Of a DNA stretch of 64,000 nt, positions 18,360 through 27,923 are shown in pieces. The notes below the pieces were generated by a model. It searched no databases, was not told where the DNA came from, and saw nothing but the letters and a program-made list of their open reading frames with translations. Origin of the DNA: Wenzhouxiangella sp. AB-CW3 (GTDB lineage: Bacteria; Pseudomonadota; Gammaproteobacteria; Xanthomonadales; Wenzhouxiangellaceae); assembly GCF_014725735.1 (NCBI RefSeq), contig NZ_CP061368.1:2557225-2621224 (forward strand), written 5' to 3'. The translations under genes and the position numbers were made by a program. Position 1 is the stretch's first letter. Every line of letters starts with the position of its first letter.

Positions 18360-18986
18360 ATGGAAAATGATTGGCTGACCTACGCGAAGAAGCTGCAGGC
18401 CATCGCCAGCACCGGGCTGCACTTCTCGCAGGATCCGCACGACCGGGATCGCTATGACGAGATCGCGAACATAGCCAATGAAATGCTGGCAAGGATTGGC
18501 GACATCCCCGTGTCCAGGATCAAGGGGCTGGTTTCAGACTTTGCCAAGGGGTACGCCACTCCGCGTATCGATGTCCGTGCCGCTGTCATTCATGAGGACA
18601 GGATTCTGCTCGTCCGCGAACGGGCAGACGGCCTATGGACCCTGCCGGGGGGTTACGCCGAGGTGGGGCTGTCGCCGCGTGAGAACATTCTCAAGGAGGT
18701 TCACGAAGAGGCCGGCATTCACGTCAACGCCACCAACCTCTACGCCATTCGGCACAAGGCCCGGCATGACTACGACCAGGACGCCCGGGACTTCTACAAG
18801 ATGTTTTTCCTTTGCAAGCCGCGGTGCAAGACGCCCCCATCGGCCACCGGGGCCGAGACCACGGCAGCTGCCTACTTTCCACCTTCCGATCTGCCACCCC
18901 TGTCGACCTCAAGGGTTTTGCCCAGGGATATCGAGGATGCTTTCACGTATGCGGCATCCGCAACCCCCGCGATCATGTTTGATTGA
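18360..18986 (+). CDS. Nudix hydrolase with N-terminal Nudix_N helical domain
   Basis: A 208-aa protein. Residues 1-60 form a helical domain (WLTYAKKLQAIASTGLHFSQDPHDRDRYDEI) found before Nudix domains of the ADP-ribose/nucleotide-sugar pyrophosphatase-like group. The Nudix box is GGYAEVGLSPRENILKEVHEEAGI, with the REVHEEAG-type glutamates for metal binding (written here KEVHEEAG). It would hydrolyse a nucleoside diphosphate linked to another moiety in the cytoplasm. The substrate cannot be assigned. The DUF924 gene begins 10 bp after it, so the two are probably co-transcribed. Confidence 0.9.
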   Translation: MENDWLTYAKKLQAIASTGLHFSQDPHDRDRYDEIANIANEMLARIGDIPVSRIKGLVSDFAKGYATPRIDVRAAVIHEDRILLVRERADGLWTLPGGYAEVGLSPRENILKEVHEEAGIHVNATNLYAIRHKARHDYDQDARDFYKMFFLCKPRCKTPPSATGAETTAAAYFPPSDLPPLSTSRVLPRDIEDAFTYAASATPAIMFD

Positions 18987-18996
18987 GAGATCCGGC

Positions 18997-19536
18997 ATGG
19001 GGTATGAAGAAATACTGAAGTTCTGGTTCGACGAGATCGAGCCAGGCATGTGGTGGGTCTCCGACCCGGACTTCGACGAGCAGGTGCGGCAGCGATTCGG
19101 CGAACTGCTGAAACGGGCGAGCCAGGCCGAGCTGTTCGACTGGCGAGTGCATGCCCGGGGGCGGCTGGCAGAGATCATCGTGCTGGACCAGTTCTCGCGC
19201 AACATCCATCGCGGCACTCCGGCCGCCTTCGCGCAGGACGCAATGGCCCTGGTGCTGGCTCAGGAAGCCGTGACGGCAGACGCCCTGAATGAACTCAACG
19301 AAACGCAACGCGCCATTCTGCTGCTGCCCTACATGCACAGCGAATCAAAACGGATCCATGAACAAGCCGAACGCCTGTATCGTGAGCATACTCCGGCCGA
19401 GAACCACAACTTCGAGTTAAAACACAAAGTGATCATCGATCGCTTCGGTCGCTACCCGCATCGCAACGCGATTCTCGGTCGCGAGTCCACGCCCGAGGAA
19501 ACGGAATTTCTCAAGCAGCCCGGATCGAGTTTCTGA
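18997..19536 (+). CDS. DUF924 family protein
   Basis: A 179-aa helical protein with the family hallmarks: EEILKFWFDE at the N-terminus, LAEIIVLDQFSRNIHRGTPAAFAQD in the middle and PYMHSESKRIHEQAERLY, FGRYPHRNAILGRESTPEETEFL toward the C-terminus. DUF924 proteins have a TPR-like all-helical fold and no established reaction. It sits at the end of a GFA-Nudix-DUF924 run and is convergent with uvrB. The start at ATG 18997 gives the standard family N-terminus. Confidence 0.9.
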   Translation: MGYEEILKFWFDEIEPGMWWVSDPDFDEQVRQRFGELLKRASQAELFDWRVHARGRLAEIIVLDQFSRNIHRGTPAAFAQDAMALVLAQEAVTADALNELNETQRAILLLPYMHSESKRIHEQAERLYREHTPAENHNFELKHKVIIDRFGRYPHRNAILGRESTPEETEFLKQPGSSF

Positions 19537-19593
19537 CGCTGTCTCCTGCCGTGCGTCGGCACAATCCGCTACACGCTCAAACCGATCACGCCC

Positions 19594-21612
19594 TCAAGCC
19601 GTGCCCGAAACCTTGAACCCGCGTTCGCGGATCTGGTGAATGCGGTCGCGCAGCTTCGCCGCTTGCTCGAACTCGAGGTTCTCGGCGGCCGTGAACATTT
19701 CCTTTTCCAGGCGGGCGATTTCTTTTGCCGCGTCCTCAGGCGCGACCGGTTTGGTCTCGTAATCGGCCTGTTTCTCGGCCACCTTGCGTGCCGGCTTCCT
19801 GCCCGGGGTGTCGTGGGCATCGGCCATGATGTCGGCAATGTTCTTGACGATGGTCTGCGGGGTGATGCCGTGGGCCTGGTTGTGCTCGAGCTGTCTGGAC
19901 CGGCGCCGCTCGGTCTCGTCGATGGCGCGGCGCATGGAGTCGGTGATCTTGTCGGCGTAAAGAATGGCCTTGCCGCGCACGTTGCGGGCCGCCCGGCCGA
20001 TGGTCTGGATCAGCGAGCCTTCCGAGCGCAGGAAACCTTCCTTGTCGGCATCGAGTATGGCGACCAGTGACACCTCGGGCATGTCCAGGCCTTCCCGGAG
20101 CAGGTTGATGCCGACCAGCACGTCGAAGGCCCCCAGGCGAAGATCGCGGATGATCTCGACGCGCTCGACGGTGTCGATGTCGGAGTGCAGGTAGCGCACC
20201 CGCACATCGTGCTCGGCCAGGTATTCGGTCAGGTTCTCGGCCATGCGCTTGGTCAGGGTGGTGACCAGCACGCGATCACCCTGTTCCACCCGCTTGCCGA
20301 TTTCGGAGAGCAGGTCGTCGACCTGGCTGCCCACCGGGCGTACTTCGACTTCCGGGTCGACCAGGCCGGTGGGCCGCACCACCTGCTCGGCGACGATTTG
20401 CGAATGGTCGAACTCCCATGCCCTCGGCGTGGCCGAGACCAGGATCATCTGCGGTGAACGCTCCTCGAATTCCTCGAAGCGCAGCGGCCGATTGTCCATT
20501 GCCGAGGGTAGACGGAACCCGTACTCGACCAGGGTTTCCTTGCGCGCGCGGTCGCCGCGGTACATGCCGCCAATCTGCGGAATCGTGACGTGGGATTCGT
20601 CGATGATCAGCATGGCGTCCTTGGGCAGGTAATCGAACAGCGTGGGCGGCGGGTCGCCGGGCTGGCGGCCGGTGAGATGGCGCGAGTAGTTCTCGATGCC
20701 CTGGCAGTAGCCGAGCTCCAGCATCATTTCAATGTCGAACTGGGTGCGCTGCCGCAGGCGCTGGGCCTCAAGCAGCTTGCCGGCCGACTCCAGCTGTTCC
20801 AGTCGTTCCTTGAGCTCGGCCTTGATCGCATCAATCGCGTCGAGCACGACCTGGCGCGGGGTGACGTAATGGGTCTTGGGGAAGATCGTGAGTTCATCGA
20901 CCTTTTCGTGCATCTCGCCGGTGAGCGGATCGAAATGACTGATACGCTCGATTTCGTCGTCGAACAGCTCCACGCGCACGGCTTCCATCTCGGAATCACC
21001 CGGAAACATGTCGATGACCTCGCCACGTACGCGGTAGGTGCCACGCCTGAGTTCGAAGTCGTTGCGCGAGTACTGCATTTCGGCCAGGCGACGGAGAATC
21101 TCGCGCTGGTTCATGTGCTCGCCGACTTTCAGCGGCAGGGTCATTTTCAGAAAAGAGCTCGGGTCGCCCAGACCGTAGATCGACGACACCGTCGCCACGA
21201 TCAGCGCATCCGGGCGCTCCAGCAGCGCCTTGGTGGCCGACAGGCGCATCTGCTCGATGTGCTCGTTGATCGAGGCGTCCTTCTCGATGAAGGTGTCCGA
21301 GGAAGGAACGTAGGCCTCGGGCTGGTAGTAGTCGTAGTAGCTGACGAAGTACTCGACCGCGTTGTCGGGGAAAAAGGCCTTGAATTCGCCGTAGAGCTGC
21401 GCAGCCAGGGTCTTGTTGGGCGCCATCACCAGCGCCGGACGCTGCACTCGCTCGATGACATTGGCCATGGTGAAGGTCTTGCCCGAACCGGTCACGCCCA
21501 GCAGCGTCAGGTGCGAATGCCCGTCCCCCAGCCCCTCGACCAGCTTGCCGATGGCCTCCGGCTGGTCTCCGGCCGGCTCGTAGCTAGAGGCCATGCGGAA
21601 GCGCTTGCCCAT
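19594..21612 (-). CDS. uvrB: UvrABC excinuclease subunit B
   Basis: A 672-aa protein of normal UvrB length. Walker A is [14 protein letters not shown] (Lys45 in GSGKT). The beta-hairpin region that clamps damaged DNA contains [23 protein letters not shown]. The helicase motifs [13 protein letters not shown] and TIGRAARN follow, and the C-terminal UVR motif is [24 protein letters not shown]. With UvrA and UvrC it performs nucleotide excision repair in the cytoplasm. It is divergent from the aminotransferase gene. In the 88-bp gap I see no CTGT-N8-ACAG LexA box, unlike lexA and dnaE2 here. Confidence 0.98.
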   Translation of the reverse strand: MGKRFRMASSYEPAGDQPEAIGKLVEGLGDGHSHLTLLGVTGSGKTFTMANVIERVQRPALVMAPNKTLAAQLYGEFKAFFPDNAVEYFVSYYDYYQPEAYVPSSDTFIEKDASINEHIEQMRLSATKALLERPDALIVATVSSIYGLGDPSSFLKMTLPLKVGEHMNQREILRRLAEMQYSRNDFELRRGTYRVRGEVIDMFPGDSEMEAVRVELFDDEIERISHFDPLTGEMHEKVDELTIFPKTHYVTPRQVVLDAIDAIKAELKERLEQLESAGKLLEAQRLRQRTQFDIEMMLELGYCQGIENYSRHLTGRQPGDPPPTLFDYLPKDAMLIIDESHVTIPQIGGMYRGDRARKETLVEYGFRLPSAMDNRPLRFEEFEERSPQMILVSATPRAWEFDHSQIVAEQVVRPTGLVDPEVEVRPVGSQVDDLLSEIGKRVEQGDRVLVTTLTKRMAENLTEYLAEHDVRVRYLHSDIDTVERVEIIRDLRLGAFDVLVGINLLREGLDMPEVSLVAILDADKEGFLRSEGSLIQTIGRAARNVRGKAILYADKITDSMRRAIDETERRRSRQLEHNQAHGITPQTIVKNIADIMADAHDTPGRKPARKVAEKQADYETKPVAPEDAAKEIARLEKEMFTAAENLEFEQAAKLRDRIHQIRERGFKVSGTA

Positions 21613-21700
21613 GTCCGTCTACATCCTGTTGGCAACCAACCTATAATTGTACTCACGAGATCGACTCGACATTCACTCAGCAATCGCAGGGAGCAGCACT

Positions 21701-22879
21701 GTGTCCATACGCTTCGCGCCGCGCGTCGGCCAGGTCAAACCGTCCGCCACCATCGCCATGTCATCCAAGGCCGCCGACCTCAAGGCCGCCGGCAAGGACG
21801 TGATTTCGCTGAGCATGGGCGAGCCGGACTTTGATACGCCCGAGCATATTCGCAAGGCCGCCATCCAGGCCATCGAATCGGGTCAGACCCGCTATACCCA
21901 GGTCGACGGCACGCCGGCACTGAAACAGGCCATCATTTCCAAGTTCCAGCGCGACAACGAGTTGGCTTACGAACCTGACCAGATCCTGGTCTCGACCGGC
22001 GCCAAGCAGAGCCTCTACAACCTGATGCAGGCGTTGATCGGCGACGGCGACGAAGTGCTGATCCCGGCCCCCTACTGGGTGTCCTACCCCGACATGGCCC
22101 GCCTGGCCGGCGGCGCCCCGGTCATACTCAACACGACGCTAAAGGACAACTTCCTGGTCACGCCTTCTCAGCTTGAAGCATCGATCAACGGCCAGACCCG
22201 TATCCTGATGCTCAACTCGCCGAGCAACCCGTCCGGACGGGCCTATACGCGCCGCCACTGGGCCGAGCTGGGAGAGGTGCTGCTCGATCACCCACGCATC
22301 ATCGTCTGCGTTGACGACATCTACGAGCATATCTGGTGGGCCGAGGAACCGTTTACCAGCCTGGCCCAGGTGGTTCCCGGCCTGAAGGACCGGACCATCA
22401 CGGTCAACGGTGTTTCCAAGGCCTATGCCATGACCGGCTGGCGCATCGGCTATGCCGCCGGGCCGGCGGAAATCATCAAGGAGATGAAGAAGATCCAGGG
22501 GCAGAGCACCTCGAACCCGAGCTCGATCAGCCAGGCTGCCGCGGTGGCCGCGCTGGACGGTGACCAGAGTTGCGTGGCCGAGATGTGCCGCGCATTCAAG
22601 CAGCGCCACGACTGGCTGGTACCGGCACTCAACGAACTGCCCGGCGTGACCTGCGAGCCCGGCGAGGGGTCGTTCTACGCCTTCGCCGACTTCAGCGGCG
22701 CCATCGAACGCCTCGGCCTGAAAGACGACCTGGCGCTGGCCGAACACCTGCTCGACAAGGCCCTGGTGGCCACCGTGCCGGGTACCGCCTTCGGCACACC
22801 CGGTCATCTCCGGCTGTCGTTTGCCTGCGGCCTGGATACCCTGAAGCAGGCCGTAGAGCGCATCAGCAAGCTTCTGTGA
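21701..22879 (+). CDS. Pyridoxal-phosphate aspartate/aromatic aminotransferase (class I, AspC/AatA type)
   Basis: A 392-aa enzyme starting at GTG 21701 behind AGGGAG. Features are LSMGEPDFDTPEHI, the substrate loop YTQVDGTPALK, NSPSNPSGRAY and VDDIYEHI. Lys240 in VNGVSKAYAMTGWRIGYA forms the PLP aldimine. RLSFACGLDTL contains the C-terminal arginine that binds the alpha-carboxylate. This is the class I-beta group, which transaminates aspartate with 2-oxoglutarate and sometimes prephenate or aromatic acids. The GC-rich dyad at about 22885-22908 just after the stop may be a weak terminator. Confidence 0.93.
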   Translation: MSIRFAPRVGQVKPSATIAMSSKAADLKAAGKDVISLSMGEPDFDTPEHIRKAAIQAIESGQTRYTQVDGTPALKQAIISKFQRDNELAYEPDQILVSTGAKQSLYNLMQALIGDGDEVLIPAPYWVSYPDMARLAGGAPVILNTTLKDNFLVTPSQLEASINGQTRILMLNSPSNPSGRAYTRRHWAELGEVLLDHPRIIVCVDDIYEHIWWAEEPFTSLAQVVPGLKDRTITVNGVSKAYAMTGWRIGYAAGPAEIIKEMKKIQGQSTSNPSSISQAAAVAALDGDQSCVAEMCRAFKQRHDWLVPALNELPGVTCEPGEGSFYAFADFSGAIERLGLKDDLALAEHLLDKALVATVPGTAFGTPGHLRLSFACGLDTLKQAVERISKLL

Positions 22880-23029
22880 CATCCCGCCCTGTCCCTCAAC
22901 GGGCAGGGCATCCATCCCTGACGACACGACGGGCCGTTTTCCTACACGACCGCACGGTGGTGTCCGGTTCCGGCCGCGGTGCCCGGTTCGCACAATGGTT
23001 CTCCACGATCCAAATCGGGGAGAACCGGA

Positions 23030-23557
23030 ATGCATGCGAATCAGAAGGGGCTAACGCTGGTCGAGCTGATCATCGTGACGGTCGTGGCATCGATTGTTCT
23101 GTCTGCCGCGATACCGGCTTTCGGACGTTTCGTGCAGGAAAACCGCATCACCGCGACCACCAATCAACTGGTGAGTCATTTGCAGTACGCCCGCCAGGAA
23201 GCGGTGATGCGCAACGCCAATGTGGCTGCCTGCCCCAGCACCAACGGCAGGCGCTGCACCGGTGGCAATCGCTGGGACCAGGGCTGGATCGTCTATGCCG
23301 ATCCCGACAACAGCCGCCAGCCCAACCGCCCGGAGGATGTACTGCGGGTGTTCGGCGCCGATGAACGAGTGCTGATGCACAGCGCCGGACGCTTTCGGGT
23401 GCGGTTCCAGGGCCTGGGCGATGCCTACGGCACGAATCTCACCATCCGGGTCTGCGATGTCAGCAACCGGGCCAGCCCCCGTGCCGTCATCGTCTCCAAT
23501 CCGGGCCGGGTGCGCGCCACCCGAACCGTCGATGCATCCGAATGCGAAACAGACTGA
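23030..23557 (+). CDS. Type IV pilin-like protein, GspH/FimT family
   Basis: A 175-aa prepilin. ATG 23030 follows GGGGAG and gives a short basic leader HANQKG cut before LTLVELIIVTVVASIVLSAAIPAF, with the obligatory Glu at +5 of the mature protein. The rest is a GspH-type globular domain with paired cysteines (AACPSTNGRRC; VCDVSNR ... SEC). It would be processed by PilD and join a type IV pilus or type II secretion pseudopilus as a minor component. No other pilus genes are nearby, so its machine is encoded elsewhere. It precedes dnaE2, but that gene has its own LexA-controlled promoter. Confidence 0.9.
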   Translation: MHANQKGLTLVELIIVTVVASIVLSAAIPAFGRFVQENRITATTNQLVSHLQYARQEAVMRNANVAACPSTNGRRCTGGNRWDQGWIVYADPDNSRQPNRPEDVLRVFGADERVLMHSAGRFRVRFQGLGDAYGTNLTIRVCDVSNRASPRAVIVSNPGRVRATRTVDASECETD

Positions 23558-23561
23558 CTTA

Positions 23562-23581
23562 AACTGTATTTTTATATAGTA
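23562..23581 (+). promoter_or_regulatory. LexA box upstream of dnaE2
   Basis: AACTGTATTTTTATATAGTA matches 16 of 20 positions of the E. coli LexA consensus. TATAGT (23575-23580) inside it is a likely -10, so repressor binding would block transcription. Only ten bases separate the box from ATG 23592, and no Shine-Dalgarno is seen, suggesting a leaderless or near-leaderless message. Confidence 0.78.
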
Positions 23582-23591
23582 TGATGCCGGC

Positions 23592-26500
23592 ATGCCTGTC
23601 GATTATGCCGAGCTTCATGCACTCAGTGCCTTCAGCTTCCGTCGCTCGGTGGCCCTGCCCGGCGAACTGGTCAGGCAGGCGGCCGCCCTGGGGTACCGGG
23701 CCCTGGCCATTACCGATGAATGCGCCATGGCCGGCATCGTGCGCGCACATGAAGCAGCCCGAAGCTGTGAGATCTCGCTGATTGTCGGCACCGAAATCGT
23801 GTCCGAAGAAGGAGTTCACCTCATCCTGCTGGCGCCCGGAAAGACCGCCTATGCGCAACTGTGCCGACTGGTCACCCGCGCCCGGCGCCGTTGCGGCAAG
23901 GGCGATTACCGGGTCAGCGCCGAAGATCTGGCCTCGGGACTCGACGAGGTGCTCGCCATCTGGAAACCGGGCCGGACGGGGGCACGCGAACTGGCCGTTG
24001 ACGGCACGATGGCCGGCCAGGCCGCCGCGGAATGGCTGAGGACCCTTTTCGATACTCGTCTGTGGCTGGGCGCCACCCGTCAGCTCAGTGCCGGAGAAAC
24101 CGGGTGGTTCGATACCATCGAGCGCATCGGCCGACATCATGGCATCCCGCGGGTCGCCTGCGGCGATGTCCGCATGGTCGAGCGTTCGCAACGCCCCCTG
24201 CTCGACGTACTCACCGCACTGGAAGCAGGCCGGCCGGTGGCCGAATGCGGGCTGAACCTGGCCGCCAACGGCGAGCGCCACCTGCGGCCGCGCTCGACGC
24301 TGGCCAGACTCTACCCGGCTGAATGGCTGGAAGAAACCCTGCGCCTGGCCGAACGCTGCCACTTCTCCCTGGACGAGCTTGACTACCGTTACCCCAGGGA
24401 ACTGGCCCCGGATGGTCGTTCCGCTGCCGCGCACCTGCGTCAACTGACCCTGGCCGGAATGCAGAAGCGCTATGGCGAGCATCCGCCCGATCGCGTCCGC
24501 TCGCTGGTGGCGCGTGAACTCGACCTGATCGAGGACATGGGCGTGGAGTCCTTCTTTCTGACCGTCGAGGATGCGGTTCGCTTTGCCCGTTCGCGCGGCA
24601 TACTGTGCCAGGGGCGCGGTTCGGCGGCCAACTCGGCCGTGTGCTACTGCCTGGGCATTACCGAGGTCGACCCCTCGAAGCAGCAGTTGCTGTTCGAACG
24701 CTTCATCTCGAAAGAACGCAATGAGCCGCCCGATATCGATGTCGACTTCGAACACGAACGACGCGAGGAGGTGCTGCAGTACATCTACGAGAAGTACGGA
24801 CGCGAGCGGGCCGCGCTGGCCGCCACCGTGATCTCCTACCGTCCGAAAAGCGCCCTGAAAGACGTCGGCCGGGCACTGGGCCTGGATGCCCTGAAGATGA
24901 ACCGCCTGACCGCCTCGCTGGCCTGGTGGGACCAGCCGGATAGCTGGCCGGAACGTCTGCGCGAATGTGGTTTCGACCCCGATGCCCCGGCCATCCGGCA
25001 CCTGATGACACTCACCCTGCAACTCGTCGGCCTGCCGCGCCATCTCTCACAGCATGTTGGCGGCATGGTCATTTCCGACACGCCCCTGCACCACCTGGTC
25101 CCGACCGAAAACGCCGCCATGGCCGATCGCACCATCATCCAGTGGGACAAGGACGACCTGGAAACACTGGGGTTGTTGAAGGTGGATTGTCTGGCGCTGG
25201 GGATGTTGACGGTGATCCGCAAGGCCATTGACCTGGTCAATGGCCTTGCGGATCACGGTGAAAAGGTAAAAGGAGAAAAGGTGAAAGGACAAAAGCAACA
25301 TGCCCCCCCTCCTTTTACCCTTGACCTTTTGCCTTTCACCTCCAACCCACTGTCACTGGCCACCATCCCCCGCGAGGATACCGCCACCTACGACATGCTC
25401 TGCGCCGGCGATGCCATCGGTGTGTTCCAGGTCGAGTCGCGTGCCCAGATGGCCATGCTGCCGCGCCTCAGGCCGCGTTGTTTCTATGACCTGGTCATCG
25501 AAGTGGCCATCGTCCGCCCCGGCCCCATCCAGGGCGACATGGTGCATCCCTACCTGGCGCGACGCAGTCACCCCGAGCAGGTCGAGTACCCGAGCCCGGA
25601 GCTAAAGAGCGTGCTCGAGCGCACGCTCGGTGTCCCCATCTTTCAGGAACAGGTCATGCAGATTGCCATCGTTGCCGCCGGCTTCACGCCGGGCGAGGCC
25701 GACCAGCTTCGCCGTGCCATGGCGGCATGGAAGCGGCGCGGCGGGCTGGAGCCGTTCCGCGACAAGCTGGTTGCCGGCATGCGCAGGCGCGGTTACGACG
25801 AGGCGTTCGCCGAACGCCTCTACCGGCAGATCTGCGGTTTCGGCGACTATGGCTTTCCCGAATCTCATGCCGCCAGTTTCGCGCTGTTGACCTACTTCTC
25901 GGCCTGGCTGAAATGCCATCACCCGGCCGCCTTCGCCTGCGCGCTGCTCAACAGCCAGTCCATGGGCTTTTATGCCCCGGCCCAGATCATCAACGACGCC
26001 AGGCGTCACGGGGTAAAAGTGCTGCCGGTGGACGTGTGCCGCAGCCGGTGGGATTGCACACTGCAGCAGAAGAGTCATGAGCGGGTGCCGACGGCAGGTC
26101 GCGGCCCCATCCGCCTGGGCCTGCGCCAGGTCAGGGGCTTCGACGAGGCCGCGGCCGAACGCATTGCCCTGGCCCGTGCCGAACGGATGTTTCGCGATAT
26201 CCAGGACCTGGTCGAGCGGGCCGATCTGGACCGGCGGCAAGTGCGCGCGCTGGCCGATGCCGGTGCGCTGAAAGGGCTGGCCGGTCATCGTCATCGTGCC
26301 CGCTGGGAAGCCCTGGCCACCCGTCGCCAGGGAGACCTGCTGGAACACGCGGTCATCGCCGAGCCCCGCCTGCCGTTGCGCCCTCCTGGCCGGCAGGATG
26401 ACCTGCTCGATGACTATGCCAGCCTGGGGCTGAGTCTGGAGCACCATCCCGTCGCCCTGCTCCGATCGCGACTGCCCCGACGGCTCTGCCAGGCAGAGGC

Positions 26501-26804
26501 ACTGGCCGACATGGCCGATGGTTCGCGTATCGAGGTCGCCGGACTGGTAACCCATCGCCAGCGTCCCGGCACGGCATCGGGAGTGATCTTCCTGTCGTTG
26601 GAGGACGAAACCGGGATCATCAATGTCATCGTCTGGCCGAAAGTTGCCGAACGCTACCGTCGCGCCGTACTCACCGGACACATGCTGCGAGTGGCCGGCA
26701 AGCTGCAGAATGCCGAAGGCAGCCAGCACCTGATCGCCGAGCGCATCCACCTCGAAGACCACCACCTGGCACGTCTTTCGACACGCTCGCGCGACTTCTG
26801 CTAG
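23592..26804 (+). CDS. dnaE2: Error-prone DNA polymerase III alpha subunit DnaE2 (ImuC)
   Basis: A 1070-aa SOS mutagenesis polymerase. The PHP domain (YAELHALSAFSFRRS; ALAITDECAMAG) is followed by the polymerase core: CQGRGSAANSAVCYCLGIT, EPPDIDVDFEHERREEV with two catalytic Asp, and KVDCLALGML. FYDLVIEVAIVRPGPIQG and an OB fold (IEVAGLVTHRQRP) come after. It lacks the C-terminal tau-binding tail of replicative DnaE. A LexA box overlaps its promoter. The usual partners ImuA and ImuB are not adjacent. Around residues 550-585 there is an in-frame insertion of low-complexity repeat (25235-25340) just before the LSLATIPRED segment. The TAG stop lies across the junction with a MITE (26804). Confidence 0.95.
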   Translation: MPVDYAELHALSAFSFRRSVALPGELVRQAAALGYRALAITDECAMAGIVRAHEAARSCEISLIVGTEIVSEEGVHLILLAPGKTAYAQLCRLVTRARRRCGKGDYRVSAEDLASGLDEVLAIWKPGRTGARELAVDGTMAGQAAAEWLRTLFDTRLWLGATRQLSAGETGWFDTIERIGRHHGIPRVACGDVRMVERSQRPLLDVLTALEAGRPVAECGLNLAANGERHLRPRSTLARLYPAEWLEETLRLAERCHFSLDELDYRYPRELAPDGRSAAAHLRQLTLAGMQKRYGEHPPDRVRSLVARELDLIEDMGVESFFLTVEDAVRFARSRGILCQGRGSAANSAVCYCLGITEVDPSKQQLLFERFISKERNEPPDIDVDFEHERREEVLQYIYEKYGRERAALAATVISYRPKSALKDVGRALGLDALKMNRLTASLAWWDQPDSWPERLRECGFDPDAPAIRHLMTLTLQLVGLPRHLSQHVGGMVISDTPLHHLVPTENAAMADRTIIQWDKDDLETLGLLKVDCLALGMLTVIRKAIDLVNGLADHGEKVKGEKVKGQKQHAPPPFTLDLLPFTSNPLSLATIPREDTATYDMLCAGDAIGVFQVESRAQMAMLPRLRPRCFYDLVIEVAIVRPGPIQGDMVHPYLARRSHPEQVEYPSPELKSVLERTLGVPIFQEQVMQIAIVAAGFTPGEADQLRRAMAAWKRRGGLEPFRDKLVAGMRRRGYDEAFAERLYRQICGFGDYGFPESHAASFALLTYFSAWLKCHHPAAFACALLNSQSMGFYAPAQIINDARRHGVKVLPVDVCRSRWDCTLQQKSHERVPTAGRGPIRLGLRQVRGFDEAAAERIALARAERMFRDIQDLVERADLDRRQVRALADAGALKGLAGHRHRARWEALATRRQGDLLEHAVIAEPRLPLRPPGRQDDLLDDYASLGLSLEHHPVALLRSRLPRRLCQAEALADMADGSRIEVAGLVTHRQRPGTASGVIFLSLEDETGIINVIVWPKVAERYRRAVLTGHMLRVAGKLQNAEGSQHLIAERIHLEDHHLARLSTRSRDFC
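25212..25340 (+). repeat. Fold-back duplication plus GGTGAAA/TTTCACC repeat, in frame in dnaE2
   Basis: Bases 25212-25233 are followed, after one T, by their perfect reverse complement (25235-25256). Next comes GGTGAAAAGG and related purine units (25257-25295), a C-rich spacer, and the complementary CCTTTTACC / CCTTTCACC units up to 25340. The repeat is the same family as at 3845-4354. The whole insertion keeps the frame and encodes a Lys/Gly then Pro/Phe/Leu-rich peptide that other DnaE2 proteins, as I know them, lack. Confidence 0.85.
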
Positions 26805-26822
26805 TGGGCCATGCGGTTAATA

Positions 26823-27103
26823 TTAACCCGGCACGAATGTAGATCACATTCAGGGCTTCAATCAGGGCCCGAATCAAGGCGTCGCTCGCCGCCAAGGGTG
26901 ATTCCCTTGGCAAGAGCGAGAACGCAGAGTCGGGCCCTGATTGAAGCCCCTAACTATCTGATTCTAAAAAGTCAGGCCGCAGTGTGCGCTTCGGCAGACT
27001 GCGTTATCGAAACTTGCTGTAGGAGTGCTACAGCGGCGTTTCGCTGCCTTGCTGCCGAAGCGCACACTGCGGCTGAATGCGATCTACATTCGTGCCGGGT
27101 TAA
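26823..27103. mobile_element. MITE family B (281 bp, TA target duplication)
   Basis: Ends are 31-bp inverted repeats with one mismatch, beginning TTAACCCGGCACGAATGTAG. They are flanked by TA at 26821-26822 and 27104-27105. The core holds two long stem-loops: a perfect 20-bp stem (26853-26872 with 26930-26949) and a perfect 21-bp stem (26977-26997 with 27052-27072). The first loop shares CGAATCAAGGCG, CCTTGGCAAGA and GAGTCG with the first loop of MITE A, so A and B look related despite different outer ends. No protein is encoded. Confidence 0.85.
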
Positions 27104-27923
27104 TAAGGTAACGCTCAGAGCCACTGTGCTGGCGCGAATCAAGGCGCGTTTCGCAGGGAATGGCAGCGTCCTTGCCAAGAAACGCAACGCCGAGTCGCGC
27201 CAGCACAGTGACTCCCGAAGGGCCGTCGCACAAGCGCCGTGGGCAGGGCAGGCGAAACCGCATGGCGACTTTCGCGTAGCGAATGAAGCCTTGCGAGTGG
27301 AGCCGCTGCACGTGTTCCGCTCGCTTGAATTGGCGACGGCCAGTCCTGCGCTCGCGCGCCTTGCCCACGACGCTTGTGCGGCGGCTGAGTGTTACCTTAT
27401 TAATTCTACTTTGTCATGTTCCATTCAATGTAAATCAGTTACTTAGGTCAAGCGGTGTCTTTGGCTCTGCTGCCGGTCCTGACCTTCGTTTGGCTGAGTC
27501 TATGGCTGCCTGACGTCTTCGGTGACGTTCTATCATCATTGCTTTTATGTCTTGACGGTCCATCTTGCGTGCAGGCAATGTTTGGCAAAGCATGATCTGA
27601 ATGTCATAGCAACTCAACAGCGGATAGGTCTCGGAATTGATCATGCGCTCCTGAAGCATGAATTGCTGGGCCATCATGACCAGCGCCATGTGCCGATGCC
27701 AGGAAAGCCACTTACGGGCTTGATAATGACTCATGCCCATGTGGCTCTTGGCATCCTGAAAAGCTCGTTCAACCCAAAATCGCTGGGCTTGTGTTAATGG
27801 CCAACTAAACTGACCCACTATTGGCCAACAATTTTGACCCACCCCGGGTGGCTTTGGCCACAAAACACTGTAGCGTCCCGTGCCAGACAAATAAGCCGGG
27901 ACAGATCATTGAAGGAGTGGGTT

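Noticed and set aside
21613..21700. LexA box controlling uvrB
   Set aside because: The gap has TATAAT and AT-rich sequence but no CTGT-N8-ACAG-like dyad on either strand.
22880..23029. Hidden small gene between the aminotransferase and pseudopilin genes
   Set aside because: No frame with a start and ribosome binding site is convincing; only a weak GC dyad near 22885-22908 is visible.
26821..27105. TTAA as the target duplication of MITE B
   Set aside because: TTAA would leave an asymmetric extra TATTAA at the left end. A TA duplication with TTAA as part of the element's own ends fits both junctions exactly.
27522..27797. A 91-codon plus-strand gene next to the IS21 left end
   Set aside because: It is antisense to the C-terminal fragment of the IS701 transposase, whose reconstructed frame explains the region.
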